Shown here: positions 1 through 12,193 of the stretch, in pieces
Numbering within the stretch: position 1 is the first letter of the stretch
Layout of the letters: each line of letters opens with the position of its first letter
DNA from: Pelargonium nanum
Taxonomy: Eukaryota > Streptophyta > Magnoliopsida > Geraniales > Geraniaceae
Assembly: GCA_036897485.1 (NCBI GenBank)
Contig: JAYMTF010000554.1
Coordinates: 1-33,946 of the forward strand
Length of the DNA stretch: 33,946 nucleotides
Direction: 5' to 3'
Position numbers and translations under genes: made by a program
The notes under the pieces: generated by a model
Database searches by the model: none
What the model was told of the DNA's origin: nothing
The model's input: the letters and a program-made list of their open reading frames with translations, nothing else

Positions 1-66
1 AGGACACTCATTTTGGGACAAAAAATTTAGACAAACATGACACTCATTTTAGGACGGAGAGAGTAT
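1..66. mobile_element. Right end of a Stowaway-like MITE, cut by the window edge
   Basis: The first bases contain two copies of a GACACTCATTTT-type motif and end in GGACGGAGAGAGTA followed by TA. This resembles the terminal repeat of plant Stowaway (Tc1/mariner) MITEs, whose consensus end is CTCCCTCCGTCC next to a TA target site. The left end lies outside the window, so length and target duplication cannot be checked. A related, more decayed element lies at 32022-32291. Confidence 0.6.
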
Positions 67-3000
67 ATAAGTTTTAAGAAAATGAAAGTACACGTAGTTA
101 TGTTTATATTTTTAAAGTATATAGTAATGTATAAAACATGTTAAGTGGAAGATAGTTTCATGCAATTAATCCTAAGTTGAACTCAATCAAACTTTTATTC
201 ATATAAGTAAGAGAAATCCTTCCAAATCGATACATTCTACATTTTAATCCCAAAATCCGAATCATTATTTCGAACTTGAATCGTAAATTTTTAAATAAGA
301 TCCGAATTAAAACTTATTAACAGAAGTCCAAAATGTCGTATTGGAACCCTATTTGAAACCCAAATTGTTTTGCACAAATAATCGACTATGCAAAGTCCAT
401 AACCAAATGCCACAACTTGAGACTGTGTAGTCAAAAAATCAAACCTACTTTCCTCTATGTAATGATTTGTTCAACAAGTCAAAACACTATCAACTAAAAT
501 CAAATTTTATTACTTTCGTCAACAATATACTTTTGAATACCCCAAAACATGGAAAGACCATACTAATGAAGAGTAACACGTGGATTGTGAATACATATTT
601 TTTAATATAATAAAATTATATAATATAATATATGTACTTTTTATACAACCTCTTGATTTCATTATAAAATTTTATATATATATTGGATAAGTTGATTGAT
701 TATTACTATGGAAGAAAAGGAACAAGAATTCAAACGTTCAAAGAAATGACCGTTGACAATTTCAGGCCAATGTTTGTTGATATGACTACATATATTAATG
801 TATTGACCCTTTCTTTCATGATCTATAGTTTTTTCATTTTTGTAGGTTCAAAATTTCATTTTAGTGACAAATGTCGAAATTTAAAATCAAGTCCAAAGTT
901 TGCTTTTAGTGGCGGGGATAGGAACTTAAAGTCATTCGCGACGAGGTAAACACATTTTCAGACGGACTTAATGACACACGTTAATTTTTTACATGTGAGT
1001 CTCACAATTTGTATTGATAAACTTTACATATGTGTGATTAGAGTCTTCTAAATTGGCACTTATTTCACGTGTAGGTGATTTTATTCTATATATAAATGGT
1101 GGACTCGGCTATATATGAGCACACTCCATATCGTGAGTAGGTATTTTTATTTCACACGTGGTGAACTCAACATGTGCACAATCAATTTTTTTTTAAATAG
1201 CCATTACCCCTCACATGCATGATATTTTTCTTCCACGCGCCAATTGTTGTATGCAAGTCCAGCGGACTGGAGACCCCATGGGAAGGCAAAAATATTGGGT
1301 TTAAGCTTGGTTCAAAACCATCTATGATACTATGCTAATTTTTAATATTGGACTACAAATGATGACTACAGCTTTTAGATCGAAAAAACCAATTTTGATA
1401 GTAGATTTCACTTCCATCATTAAATTTAATTGAGCTTTAGACTGGGCCGGGGTCATTTCGTGTACCATGGGCCGGGTCTCGTCGACTACATGTTGGATTA
1501 TACATCTCATGTATCAATTTTGATCAAATCGAGGTGGAATTGGCCAAAGCTGAGACTACAGTACTAGTCTGTTCACAATCGTGTTTATAATCTTCAACAA
1601 TTGAAGAAATATTTAACATACACATGAAAAAATAAATGCATGAGCTCACATGTCAACTATGATGTTACCATCCATATGGCATGCATGCTATGTACATATC
1701 ATGGCATAACATGTACATGTCAATATATATACACATGTACATGTCAATATATATACACATGTACATATATATATATATGTATATATATAGACACACATTG
1801 AAGAAAAAAGGTTAATTAGGTTGAGTTGGTAAATTTAATGGTCGAGGCTGAGTCAGAAACCGGGACGGCTTTATGACTCGACTTCATGTCTTAATTTGTC
1901 TTTAATACCATCGTGATGCTGACATTTATTCACATCTATTTAACTATATTATGTACTCATGATTTATTATATTCTCCCATTATTTTTTAAAATTAGGCTA
2001 TCCCAATATTTGAGACTATTTCTAGTCCTATTTATATTGACAAGTTAAAAAAGTTTTATCTTAACATGTGCCAATTATACATTTATTTTTTTATTGTATA
2101 CAAAGGAATGTCTTAGAATCAGCTCTTGCCCATATCAAAACTATACAATAAGACTAATTGAGTATTAATAAGATATATTAATATGATTACTTATTATGAA
2201 CTCTTAAGAACTACAAAAGTTGTGACTTTAGGAGACACCAAGAGTTGTCTTCCGACAAAATTCATCTCTTATAAATCAATCTCAGTGTCACCCCGAAAAT
2301 TTGTAGCTTGTGACATCATTAAAATACAAGTTACTTACAAGATCATCTAAATTAAGCCATTGTTAAAATAAAAAATAAAAAAGAGTCATTATCAATTATT
2401 AGGACACACTAACATTTTTCTTCTTCACAAAACAACTATTCATGAAATATATTTATCATAACAAATACGGAGTATTATTTTTTTCGTGTATTATTTTGAG
2501 GTATTTTCGTGAATGTAATTTTCAAGTGGTTTATTCTCAATATACCTTGAACAAAAGAAAATATTGTTCACACAATTTAAACATTGTAATTAATAATTAA
2601 TTGTACGTTCCTTTTAAATGATCAAGTTCTTGGTTCATATTCTATATATCTAAAAAACCTATTGGTCCACCCAATTCAATCAATACAATATAATTAAAAT
2701 TACTAGCTACGTGTGTGTATATATATAGCTGCATGCATGAATTTGGTTTCTATTAAGTACGTGATAATGATAGCTCCGGAAACTATAGTCGGCAGTGGAT
2801 TTTAACATTAACCCACATTATTATGACAGATTATTATGAATTTGGTTTTGGATTAGATGTTTTCATTCAAAATTAAAGTACTCGACCCAAAAGGAGAACG
2901 AGTTGTAGATTTCGTCAAATTTGCGTTTTACACGTAAAATGTAAGGCTTAAAGCAAATTTGATCGACCTGATCCAATAATTTATCGGGTCTATTATGCAA

Positions 3001-6000
3001 TCTGAACGCGGAAAAGATAAATTGAATTTCAGGTGTCTCCGAGTTTGAGCTCAAATTGTAACTTTAAAAATTTATTTGGCAATATGAGTTGTGACATGTA
3101 ATCCAACACGGCACAATTTAAGCGTGTTTGGGCACGGCATGATAATAGTCGTGTCGTGTTGAATCTCTAAGAACACGCACGATGTGAAAACATGATTAAT
3201 ATTAAAAAAAATATTGTGTTAATCGACCTAATTAACAGTGTAGTGGTTGAATTATTCAATAGCACTTGTAAAATATCCACTTTCTCATACATATATTTGG
3301 TAGCTTCCACAAAGTGTGCAACGATTAAAAATAAATAAATAGTTTATCGTGAAAACAAAATTGTATTGTATTGGTGAAAGAAAAAGAAATACAAGATTGT
3401 AGAATTCAATTGGTTCTATTTTGTCGATAAATAAATTTTCCGTTTTGTCCAATTAGGATTATAGATGTCTTTTTGAAATTAAAATATTAACATATCTAAA
3501 AAGTTCCTTGTCATCATGATAACAATGAATAATAAATTAATAATAATAATATAAGTATAATTTATTAATGTGAAAAATAAAAATCCATTGTTAGGTCATG
3601 AGTTATTGGCTCATTTTTTATGTGGCTAAGTTTCTTTGTTTTTGTCGTTGCTGTACCTAAAAAGGAACTTAATTGTTGTGATCTGTTTATTTAATTAATT
3701 GCTTAGAGTTTGTATATAAATATAGTTGAGCAGTCTTAATTTTGGATAGCCATTCATGACATCATTTGTTTAATATTATAATTAATCCAACCAAAATCAT
3801 GCCTTAGTGTGTATATACATAATATATATAAGTTTTGTAACCTCATATATTGTATAATTTTATTTAATATAAAATGCTATGTTACTTAATAGGACAAGAA
3901 ATATTAGTTATTTTATTAATCATTTAATTCATATATAATATTTTTGAAACCAATTCATATATAATTAATCTAACCAAAAGCACGTCTTAGTGTACATACC
4001 TCATATATATGAGTAAGTATTAATTGTATGTCTCATATAAATATCGAAAGTATCACTTTAAGATCATAAATAGAAAATGCAACTTATCGTGTCACATGGA
4101 TTCTGTTAATTAAAAATCATTAAAATCTTATTGTTTAGCTATTTGTTGGGTTTAGGGTAAGGTAAGGCATAGTTTATATTATTTTTTGTGGTTAATTTCA
4201 TGTCTAACAAAAATTTGGTGACATGGTGTTGTGACAAACATTAATAGTTCCATATGGTGGGTTTCGTAGTTAAATTAGTAATGGAACACATGTTCATAAG
4301 ACAACCAAAACCATCCAAATTCCAAAATCTTAGGTAACAAAATGACTAAGCTCCCAAAGTTGAAGACACAAAAATGATGCTTGAGGCAGGTGAATCTAAA
4401 ACAACTATATGTACAGTATTGAGGTCTCTTTAATACAATTATTTGCATAATTAAGTGCAAATACATAAATCGAACCATAACATAAAAATAATTTAAAATA
4501 CGTTTATGTACTAACAATAATAAAAAATAATCCATAATTTCAAAAATCAATGACACAAGTGTACATACTAAAACTATATTATTTTTTTCCTAAAATAAAA
4601 GCATTAAAACGTTAAAAATACTCTCTAAACGATATCTGATTAAGTCGAAATACATATGTAATACCGACAAATTTTAATGCACGGGTCAAATTTCAACTCG
4701 TTTTAGCCATGTTGTCCAACATCTAGCATTTGTAGCTCTCTCTAGACTCTATTCAATGATACTTCTCTTTACATCAACTTGAATCAAATATTAGATTCAT
4801 GAATGACCCACATTGTATTTGGTAAAAATATTGACATAAATGAGACAGATGGTAGCTTAATAAACTTTATTGTTTGGTCATTGAAGGGACCATTTATGGG
4901 ACCAAGAGAGAAAAAATATGTGGATGTTATAAGCACATTGAATATAAATTTGACTTCAATTTTAATACTTTAATTAGTTTGACAAACAAAAACTATAATA
5001 TTGAATCAAGTTTCTGGTGTATTAAGAAAAATTCAGTTTAAGTATGACAATTAGTTATGACTTATGGTGCAAGGAATAATTAATTTTTTTCAATGTGTTA
5101 ATCGTATATTATAAATCAATTGAATATTATGTATACGAAACAGGAAAATACAAAGTAAAGTATAAAGAATTTTGTATTAATTTTTTAGCGCCAAAAAATT
5201 AATAATGTATAACTTTAAATCACACGAGAACAAACACGACATGAAATTGGAGGCTTGAAGATCAACTCACTCACACAAATCTAAAAAAAATATTGATGAC
5301 ATACATAACTCTTGGGTTACATATCAGTTCACATAGCGATGCGCAAACAAAAAATCGGAACTTATGTATGCTGATGCTGCCATGCGCATAAGATACAAAA
5401 AAACTCTGCGAATCTACGTTGTCGTTGTTCTACAAACCTTAACAACACTTGAACTTGCTATCAAAGTAATAACTCATTTTCTTAACAAGAGGTACCGTAA
5501 TTTACTATATGCCCAACTAATTATCAAACTGTTGCCGCTCTAAAACTCAAAAATAAAAATAGTCGTACGAAAATCATAATTAACTTTCAAAACGATAAAA
5601 GAAAAAGAGTGTTTTCGATATATTGATTAAATATTATAGATAAGTAGGATCTTATGTACATGAAATTGTTAAATGTTACGAATAATTACTTTTCCAATAT
5701 ATTAATAAATATTATATATATCGAAGTTATGTATAATTAGATACAAAAATGAATAAGTAACACGTATTGGTGGTTGTTACTCTTAATTTAGCTAATGGGT
5801 GGGATCACTATAAATATGTAGGGTATTAACTAAACATTGAAAAAAAAAAAAAAACTAAACTAAACATTGATTATATGAGTGTGACTTCTATCTAATCTAA
5901 GAATGAAAATGAGAGCTCTTTTAGCATATACTTTTTATTTTTTATGCCTAATTTAAATAAGAAATATTTGATCCTTTAATATCAATTATGTGTAATAAAG

Positions 6001-8668
6001 TCAGAGACAGATGTAGTAAGTGAGTAGTAAGGATAATGACCCACGTTTATTTTTTTGTTTTAATAAACATTGCATTTATAAATTATTTTAAAATTTGCTC
6101 TCTATATATAATTATCGCATTTGTTCTTATTGCTGTAAGAAATTTTTTAACTCTAGTCTCTACTAATATTTTAATTTTTGCCTCGATGTTTATAGTAATA
6201 TTTGTGACCATATAGTTTGTTCTTATGAAATAATTTTGTTAGATTCATTAAAGAATAAAATATAAAATGCTATAACATGTTTACGAGAGATTTAAGTTGA
6301 AGAATTGAATAATCTAACTAATAATGTTTTGTTATAGTGACTAGAATTTGGATTCAAAAACTTAAAATACACTCCACCAAATAAAAAAGATAGGCAAAAT
6401 ATAAGTTCTCATAAGCAAAGCATTTTTTATGTATTGAAAAGGCTTCCTATTATTAAATTAATTAAATAAATCCTAAACCTAAAGATAATGAAATTTAATT
6501 AAATAATATCATTATCAGCCATCACAATCACACTCTTTAATATATAGAGCAATGGGTCACTATTAAACAAGTGGATGATGCAAGCAAAAAAAATTGGATT
6601 TCCTTTTCTTATCATCAAAATGATTGGCTGCTCCCTATTTTGTCTTCATTCAATCAACCAAGAATTTGGAACAGCTACGTATTCATATTATGAAAAAACA
6701 AAAAAAAACTAATCCTATTATAAAATGAGTTAACAATTTGAAATTGAACTCGAACATGAATGAATAAGTTGATTTCATGACAGAACGCAAACTTATTTAA
6801 TTTTTGTTTCAACTTAACTAAATTTGGGTCCCCTCAACTCGTTTAATAATTGAATTGTGCAACTTATTTGTTTTATTCCTTTTATCGAGTCGGATAAATT
6901 TGCACGAAACCCATTTAATTAATTTGTTAATAAAAACTAAGAATCTGATTAAAATTTGTCACTGGCTCTCGTAACAATTAAATTTGGATTTGAAACTTTC
7001 AATTATTACATAAAAGTCTCGAATCGTAACGCTTTAAAACTCAAATTGTTGCCTCTTTTGCAAGTTTTTTTTTTTTTGGTGTTGGTTCCTTTTCACCATG
7101 AACCAAATAAAACTCTCATTGGCTTCCTTTTTATATGCAAATGGTTGCTAAAGAAATAAAATATGTGGATATTTTTATTTACCTTTTTTAGCATTAAGAA
7201 TTCTTATTGGATTGCTTAGGTTTTTATTTTGGCCTTTTGCTTAGAGGACCTAAAGCACTTACTTGCACAATCTTCCATCCAAAGAACACAGTCAAAGATC
7301 ATGAAACCAACAATAAATTTTATAATAAAAGTAAAAACACAGTCAATGATTGATCCATGTATCTTATACTATGCTAGCTTTAACTATACCCCATCCCATG
7401 AATCCAGAAGAAGATTCAAAGGATTTGTGGATAAATTAGGATATGATATTTATTATTCAACTCATAAATTGAAAGTTTGAGCTTTTAATTATTGTACAAG
7501 TTATGAGTCAAATTTAAAGAATGAATCTTGTGGAATAGAACTCCCATAGTCCCATACAATTCTATGTGGGTGTTTGTTGGGGAGACTAGTACTAGTCAGA
7601 TCACTTGATCAAACTAATACCGAGAACTACTAAGAAAGTTGTATGTTTGGTGGTGTTACTCGTGTAAGTATTTCGACAAAAAAAGAGTTAAAGTCTGGTA
7701 CTACTTATCAATCTTGCATAACTCAGCAGTGGAAGATTCCAAAAGAGCTGATGTTACTAACTATTTAGAAAGTTGCATTCTTGATATTACTTGTGCATAT
7801 TCGCAAATGTATCGACCTTTAGGCCGGAGGCTAAGTTTAAAGACAAAACGTATTAAAATAACTTGTGAACGAACAAATTAGAACTTAGATATTGACCTAT
7901 CATAGCTAAACGCGGAAGTGCACTGCATAACAACGAATGTATAATACAATGTTGTAAATGTGAGCGATATATGAGGCTCAAATTGATTCGCATACGAGAA
8001 TGTAACTTAAGCATCAGAAAGATATTGGTAGTCCGTTTTGTTGGTTGGTAAGTAATTTTAACCTGTCAAACTAATTAGATGGCAATGAAATATATACACA
8101 GATCTGTAAGAAGATCTGGAAGGTTCCATTTAATTGACCTACTAATTGGCTATTATTGCCATAATTTGAATATTTGATGCAATGCTAATAATCTGATATT
8201 TTCAATCACAATCTATAAAAATAGTCGGTGCTAACTCCACCACCCCACACAACAATCTCATATTTTTCAAATAAACCTGGACCCAACAGCTAATCATGCA
8301 ACTAATTTCAAATTAATTAACACAATAATATCAAATTACGAATCCAACACGTGGAAGTGTTAGAACCACTCCAAAATAGTATCATGCACCATGCAACAAT
8401 TTGCTGACTTATTCATAAATAATAATATTATAGTACTAATTAGTAATTATTATAAAATATCACAAAATTTTAGTAATCAATTAAAGAAAAAACTACAAAT
8501 TGGACGGTCAAACAACTTAACCCGGTGTTAAAATTGCTAGATTTCGTCTCAGTCGTTTTGGTGTATCTACTCGTCGTTTTCGTCCCCAATGTCTCTCTAG
8601 TCGCACTAGTATTTACGTTTTACTTTATTTACAGCTTCTCCGAAAGCAATCACCGCCGTTGATTTCGA
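67..8668. other. AT-rich intergenic DNA without a supported gene
   Basis: About 8.6 kb in which all open frames are short, AT-driven and without recognisable domains. It contains homopolymer and TA tracts and a 24-bp tandem repeat near 1709. Stretches rich in ACACGAC or CGTGTCGTG words (about 3085-3180) and in CTCGA/GAGTT words (about 6725-6910) look like decayed dispersed repeats; similar words recur near 29250-29440 and 21825-21945. A slightly GC-richer patch at about 1200-1560 holds GGGCCGGG motifs but no coding frame. Low-complexity DNA and old transposon debris are the best description. Confidence 0.6.
1709..1790. repeat. 24-bp tandem repeat running into a TA microsatellite
   Basis: The unit ACATGTACATGTCAATATAT plus ATAC begins at 1709, repeats at 1733 and begins a third partial copy at 1757, which runs into alternating TA/GTA. 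The unit contains the palindrome ACATGT. Nothing suggests a function; polymerase slippage is the simplest origin. Confidence 0.85.
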
Positions 8669-10459
8669 TCACATGACGGAGCAACCGTTAGGATTCTCGT
8701 CGCTGAACATCTGAGGAGCATCCAGGTGGTGGGGCCCAACATACCCATGATCAGCGTATGCATATCCGTTATTTGCGTACCCATGGTTCATATCCATGTA
8801 CCCGACCTCGTGTCCTTGCGCCACGTGGCTATTATTGTACACGTGTCCGTCGTACCAATACGTCGGCGGTGGCTGCTGGTAGCCGTAGTGGTCCATTCTG
8901 TTCACCTCCACCTTGGGACCGTCGCCGTCGCCACTACTCCCGACGGCTTTTTCCTCGCCGCCCTCTTTTTTCTTCTCTCCGCCGGCGGCAGCTTCTTTTT
9001 CTTTCTTGTCTCCGCCTCCTGCGGCGGCGGAGGCCTCTTTCTTCGGCGGAACCACCTCCACGTTCCTCTTCAGCTTCTCTTTAAGATACGGCGTGAGCTC
9101 CTTTTGATCCATTGTGCCTTTCACAGTTACCAGATCCTTGGAAGCGTCGACGGCCACGGAATTGACACCTGATGAGCCACGTCAGATCCTCGTCAGCTAA
9201 TTAAATTTAATCAGATATGGAATTACGTATTATTTTTTGGGAAAATTAATAAAAATCTCACCGTCAATCTTCAAGATAATTTTGCGAATCTTCTGGATGC
9301 AACCGTCACAGTGCAATCTGATCTTCAGCACCACCGTAGCCTGTCAACCGCCATAAAAATTAATTAATTAAATTGCAAATTGGTAATTTCTAATAATTAA
9401 TGACATGTTATGTTTCAGGTTGAACAGGTCCCTGAACCCACAAGGAGCTAACATGCGCCGGGTGGGTACGTTACCGCCAACGGAAGGAAAGGCGGTGGTT
9501 GGAGCGTGAAAGTTGGAAATTACCTCTTTAGGTGTCTCTGGAGTTTTCTTCTCTTCTGGTTTCTTCTCCTCCGCCTTTTTCTCCACCGGTTTCTCGTCGG
9601 ACTTCTTGTCTCCGGCGGCGGCGGCTTCCTTCTTAGGCTGTGGAGAGATGAGCTCCACTTTCTTCTTCGTTTTCTGCTCCAATTTCTCCCGGATCTTAGC
9701 TGGATCCACGATCCCAACTACCGTCACTTTGTTGGCGCCACAGTCTGTTTTCACGTCATTGACACCTGAAAACACCACAACCACCGTCCGTCAGGCAATA
9801 ATTAAATTACAGAATCAAATTTGTATACGTAATGGAGTATTTGTAAATTATCCTAAAGTCAAATAAGCAACCTACATCACCATCCACCAATATCATATTA
9901 TCCCCCAATTTCTATATTACAAAGAGGCGCTAAACGGATAAAGTCAATTTTCAACGATAACATTTTGAAATCCATGAGCAAATTCCGCCTAAAAAATCGA
10001 TTTCACGCCACAACCGAGCTTTTCGTTATCAATTTAGAAACATCATGAACAGAAACCAGAAACTAGACTCAACATTGTTGAACTAATCGGCGAATCATTA
10101 ACGAATCAAAGAGTTTTGAAACATCAATTTAGAAAGATCATGAACAGAAACCAGAAACTAGACTCAACATTGTTGACCTAATCGGCGAATCATTAACGAA
10201 TCGAAGAGTTTTGAAACGTCGCGTACCGTCTAAATGACGAACAGAGCGACGGACTTTCTTCGCACAACCCTCGCAATGCAAGTCAATCTTGTAAACGGAA
10301 GTCACGGCGGCGCCGTCGTCGGGAACGGCCGGCTTCTTCTCGGCTTCGGGCTTTGCAGAATCTTTCGCCTGAAACAAACACGATATTCGCGGTCAGATAC
10401 TCCAAAAATCGAATGTGAAATTGACAAAAAAAACTTCATCGATCGAGTACCTCTCCCAT
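8669..10459 (-). CDS. HIPP: Heavy metal-associated isoprenylated plant protein with two HMA domains (HIPP05/HIPP06-like)
   Basis: Minus-strand gene with coding exons 10459-10451, 10368-10227, 9765-9524, 9340-9262 and 9168-8669, all with GT-AG introns; total 323 aa. The first coding exon encodes only Met-Gly-Glu. HMA domain 1 spans about residues 25-91 with metal-ligand Cys35 and Cys38 (CEGC). HMA domain 2 spans about 132-200 with Cys142 and Cys145 (CDGC). Lys/Glu-rich linkers follow each domain, then a Tyr/Gly/His-rich region and the C-terminal box CSVM (Cys320), a CaaX farnesylation signal. The ending [12 protein letters not shown] is, from memory, shared with Arabidopsis HIPP05/06. HIPPs bind soft metals such as Cd, Cu or Zn and act in metal homeostasis and stress responses at membranes or in the nucleus; the metal here is not known. 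Introns interrupt both HMA domains at the same codon. The start is the first ATG in the leader and fits the family's MGE beginning. Confidence 0.93.
10028..10217. repeat. 95-bp tandem duplication in HIPP intron 2
   Basis: Two adjacent 95-bp copies, 10028-10122 and 10123-10217, differ at only a few bases. Both contain CATGAACAGAAACCAGAAAC and CTAATCGGCGAATCATTAAC. The second copy ends nine bases before the splice donor at 10226. The high identity points to a recent event. No motif suggests a function. Confidence 0.93.
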
Positions 10460-10551
10460 TGGTTAGTGACGATCGAGTTGACAAATTTTCAAATTCTGGT
10501 GAATATTAGAAGAGATTGGTTGAAGAGTGATAATGGAGGCAAAGCTTGGGA

Positions 10552-10558
10552 ATTTATA
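10552..10558 (-). promoter_or_regulatory. Likely TATA box of the HIPP gene
   Basis: Reading on the minus strand, TATAAAT lies about 95 bases upstream of the HIPP start codon. A start site some 30 bases further on would give a leader of about 65 nt, and that stretch contains no upstream ATG. Confidence 0.6.
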
Positions 10559-10751
10559 GAAAGAGCTTAGGCTTTTGGATGTATGGTGTGGGGTGGTATC
10601 ATGTATGATGGATGGTAATGGCTATGATTACTGATGGAGTGATATTGACCGTTAGATGAATTTGTGGGGTCCGCAAAAAATAGCCTGCGTGACAATTCGT
10701 CCAACTCTGACTAGACCCTGACTTGATTTTTTAAAAGAAAACTGGTTTAAA

Positions 10752-10779
10752 TGACGTAAATGCCCCTTACTTGACGTCA
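10752..10779. promoter_or_regulatory. Paired TGACG (bZIP/TGA-type) motifs upstream of HIPP
   Basis: TGACGTAA at 10752 and the palindrome TGACGTCA at 10772 lie 20 bases apart, about 300 bases upstream of the HIPP start. Further ACGT-type motifs (CACGCGTG near 10779 and 10907, ACACGTGTC near 10940) follow. TGA-class and other bZIP factors bind such sites in stress- and salicylate-responsive promoters. Binding here is inference only. Confidence 0.4.
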
Positions 10780-11332
10780 CGCGTGAATGAATCTTACCGT
10801 TGCAGCTTCTCGAACAGAGCGAGAGAGTGAATGTTTCAAAAAAAGTTAATTTAATGTATGAATCTATTGGATGAGTTAAAAAAACGTGGTCCGTGTGGAC
10901 TGGCTCACGCGTGTTGCTTGCTGAGGCATTCTCAGAACGACACGTGTCAACTGCTGGGTAATTTTTGTTTCTTGGTTTAACTTTTATGGTCAAACAAAGT
11001 CAAAGGATAGTTTGAAAGATTTTTATTTTGTGAATTTAAATTCACTACAGAGTATTTATTTATTTGTTGTTTTCGTTCATAATTTTGATACATTAGTATA
11101 GTTAAAAGGAGCACCAAAAAGAAGAAAACTGTTCATAACAAAATAATGGGTTGGATGAAGGCCTCAACAATATAAACAAATAAAGCAAACTGTGAATCGA
11201 GTATGGGGTAGTTGTATACGTAACAACTAACAACAGCTCAATAAGCTCGACCGAAAAGTCAGTATATAGTTTGAGGTCGTTTGAGAGTGGTTTTAAAGCA
11301 TTAACGAGTGAGCGAATAAAAAAACACTGATA

Positions 11333-11599
11333 AAAAACGATAGGAGAAAGGATGGGTGCTTTTATGCACTATTTCGCTATAGTTCATTTGGTTGGCAAGG
11401 AACGTGTTGGTTTTTGATGGGAAGCTCTCAAGTCCGGAATATGATATCATTGCTTCCTTGTATTTTTTACTCATTTTCGGATCCGCTTAATTTTGATTCC
11501 TAGACTTATTTTCTTCGTAGCACTTTGACTTATCGACTTTTGTACTTTCATTTACCCACATCGGATTTTTAATGAATACTTATCCAAAAAAAAAAAAAT
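11333..11599 (+). mobile_element. 5'-truncated LINE fragment with poly(A) tail
   Basis: In one frame from about 11392 the DNA encodes FIWLARNVLVFDGK, which resembles the C-terminal WxxWxxRNxxxF region of plant L1-type LINE reverse transcriptase polyproteins. A stop follows within about 25 codons, then an untranslated stretch ending in a run of A at about 11586-11599. The frame has a stop directly upstream, so the copy is dead. AACACTGATAA near 11328 and TACTGATCAA after the A-run could be a decayed target-site duplication, which would set the 5' edge near 11333. No longer coding region remains. Confidence 0.5.
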
Positions 11600-11971
11600 A
11601 CTGATCAATTACGTACTTTACTTGAACAAAAAGGTTTATGTAGTCAACAACATTGTTAGCCTTCTTATTCACAATATCTAGAATCATCACAATAAATATA
11701 TTAAAATCAGTAATGTTACATGTTAAATTTGAATAATGAGTTATTCATAATAACTATAAAATTTTCATAACATTACATCAATTTTATTAGCATGATTTAA
11801 CTTTCACTATTATATTTACCCATAAATTTCATATTTACATTTCATTACCCAATTAAACACAAATAATAGACTTGGGAGGTATTATAGGAAATATGATAGT
11901 TACTAAGAACAAAATATGTTCATTTTTTTATATATGATTATCTATAGTTGCTTCATACTTGCTATGAAAAC

Positions 11972-11989
11972 ATATATATATATATATAA
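11972..11989. repeat. TA microsatellite
   Basis: A run of about nine TA units just before the MITE at 11996. Further AT/TA runs of similar length occur at 12200-12219, 12489-12507 and 13473-13490, and a TTA run at 12315-12333. Confidence 0.9.
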
Positions 11990-11995
11990 GTAAAA

Positions 11996-12193
11996 GGAAT
12001 CTAGGCCAAATATTTTATGGCTTAAGCTAAGTCAAACTAATGAGGTGATGACACTTCATTAATTTCACTCATACACACCCAAGTGAACTGGTGGGAGCGG
12101 AGCGACCCGTCCGCATCCATGATTTTTAATGAGGTGTTATCACATCATTAATGGCTTAGCCTAAGCCAAATAAATATTGGCTTAGACTCCTCA
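11996..12193. mobile_element. MITE with about 60-bp terminal inverted repeats
   Basis: The left arm (about 11998-12062: TCTAGGCCAAATATT..., GGCTTAAGCTAAG, AATGAGGTGATGACAC, TTCATTAA) is matched in inverse orientation by the right arm (about 12127-12190: TTAATGAGGTGTTATCAC, TTAATGGCTTAGCCTAAGCC, ATATTGGCTTAGA). Between them is a GC-richer core (GGGAGCGGAGCGACCCGTCC). There is no coding capacity. The size (about 195 bp) and structure fit a non-autonomous DNA transposon; the flanks are TA-rich and I cannot fix the target duplication or the superfamily. Confidence 0.75.

Noticed and set aside
683..949. 88-codon frame in the left intergenic DNA
   Set aside because: It starts at a TTG, not an ATG, the composition is like the AT-rich flanks and no domain is visible.
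4275..4556. 93-codon minus-strand frame
   Set aside because: Phe/Leu/Tyr-rich product as expected from AT-rich DNA read by chance; nothing recognisable.
7639..7881. 80-codon plus-strand frame with somewhat higher complexity
   Set aside because: No ATG start, no splice context or similarity I can name.
8726..9172. Plus-strand open frames across the HIPP last exon and exon 3 (8726-9172, 9506-9866)
   Set aside because: They are antisense shadows of the Lys/Glu-rich HIPP exons, giving Leu/Phe/Ser-rich translations without a family.
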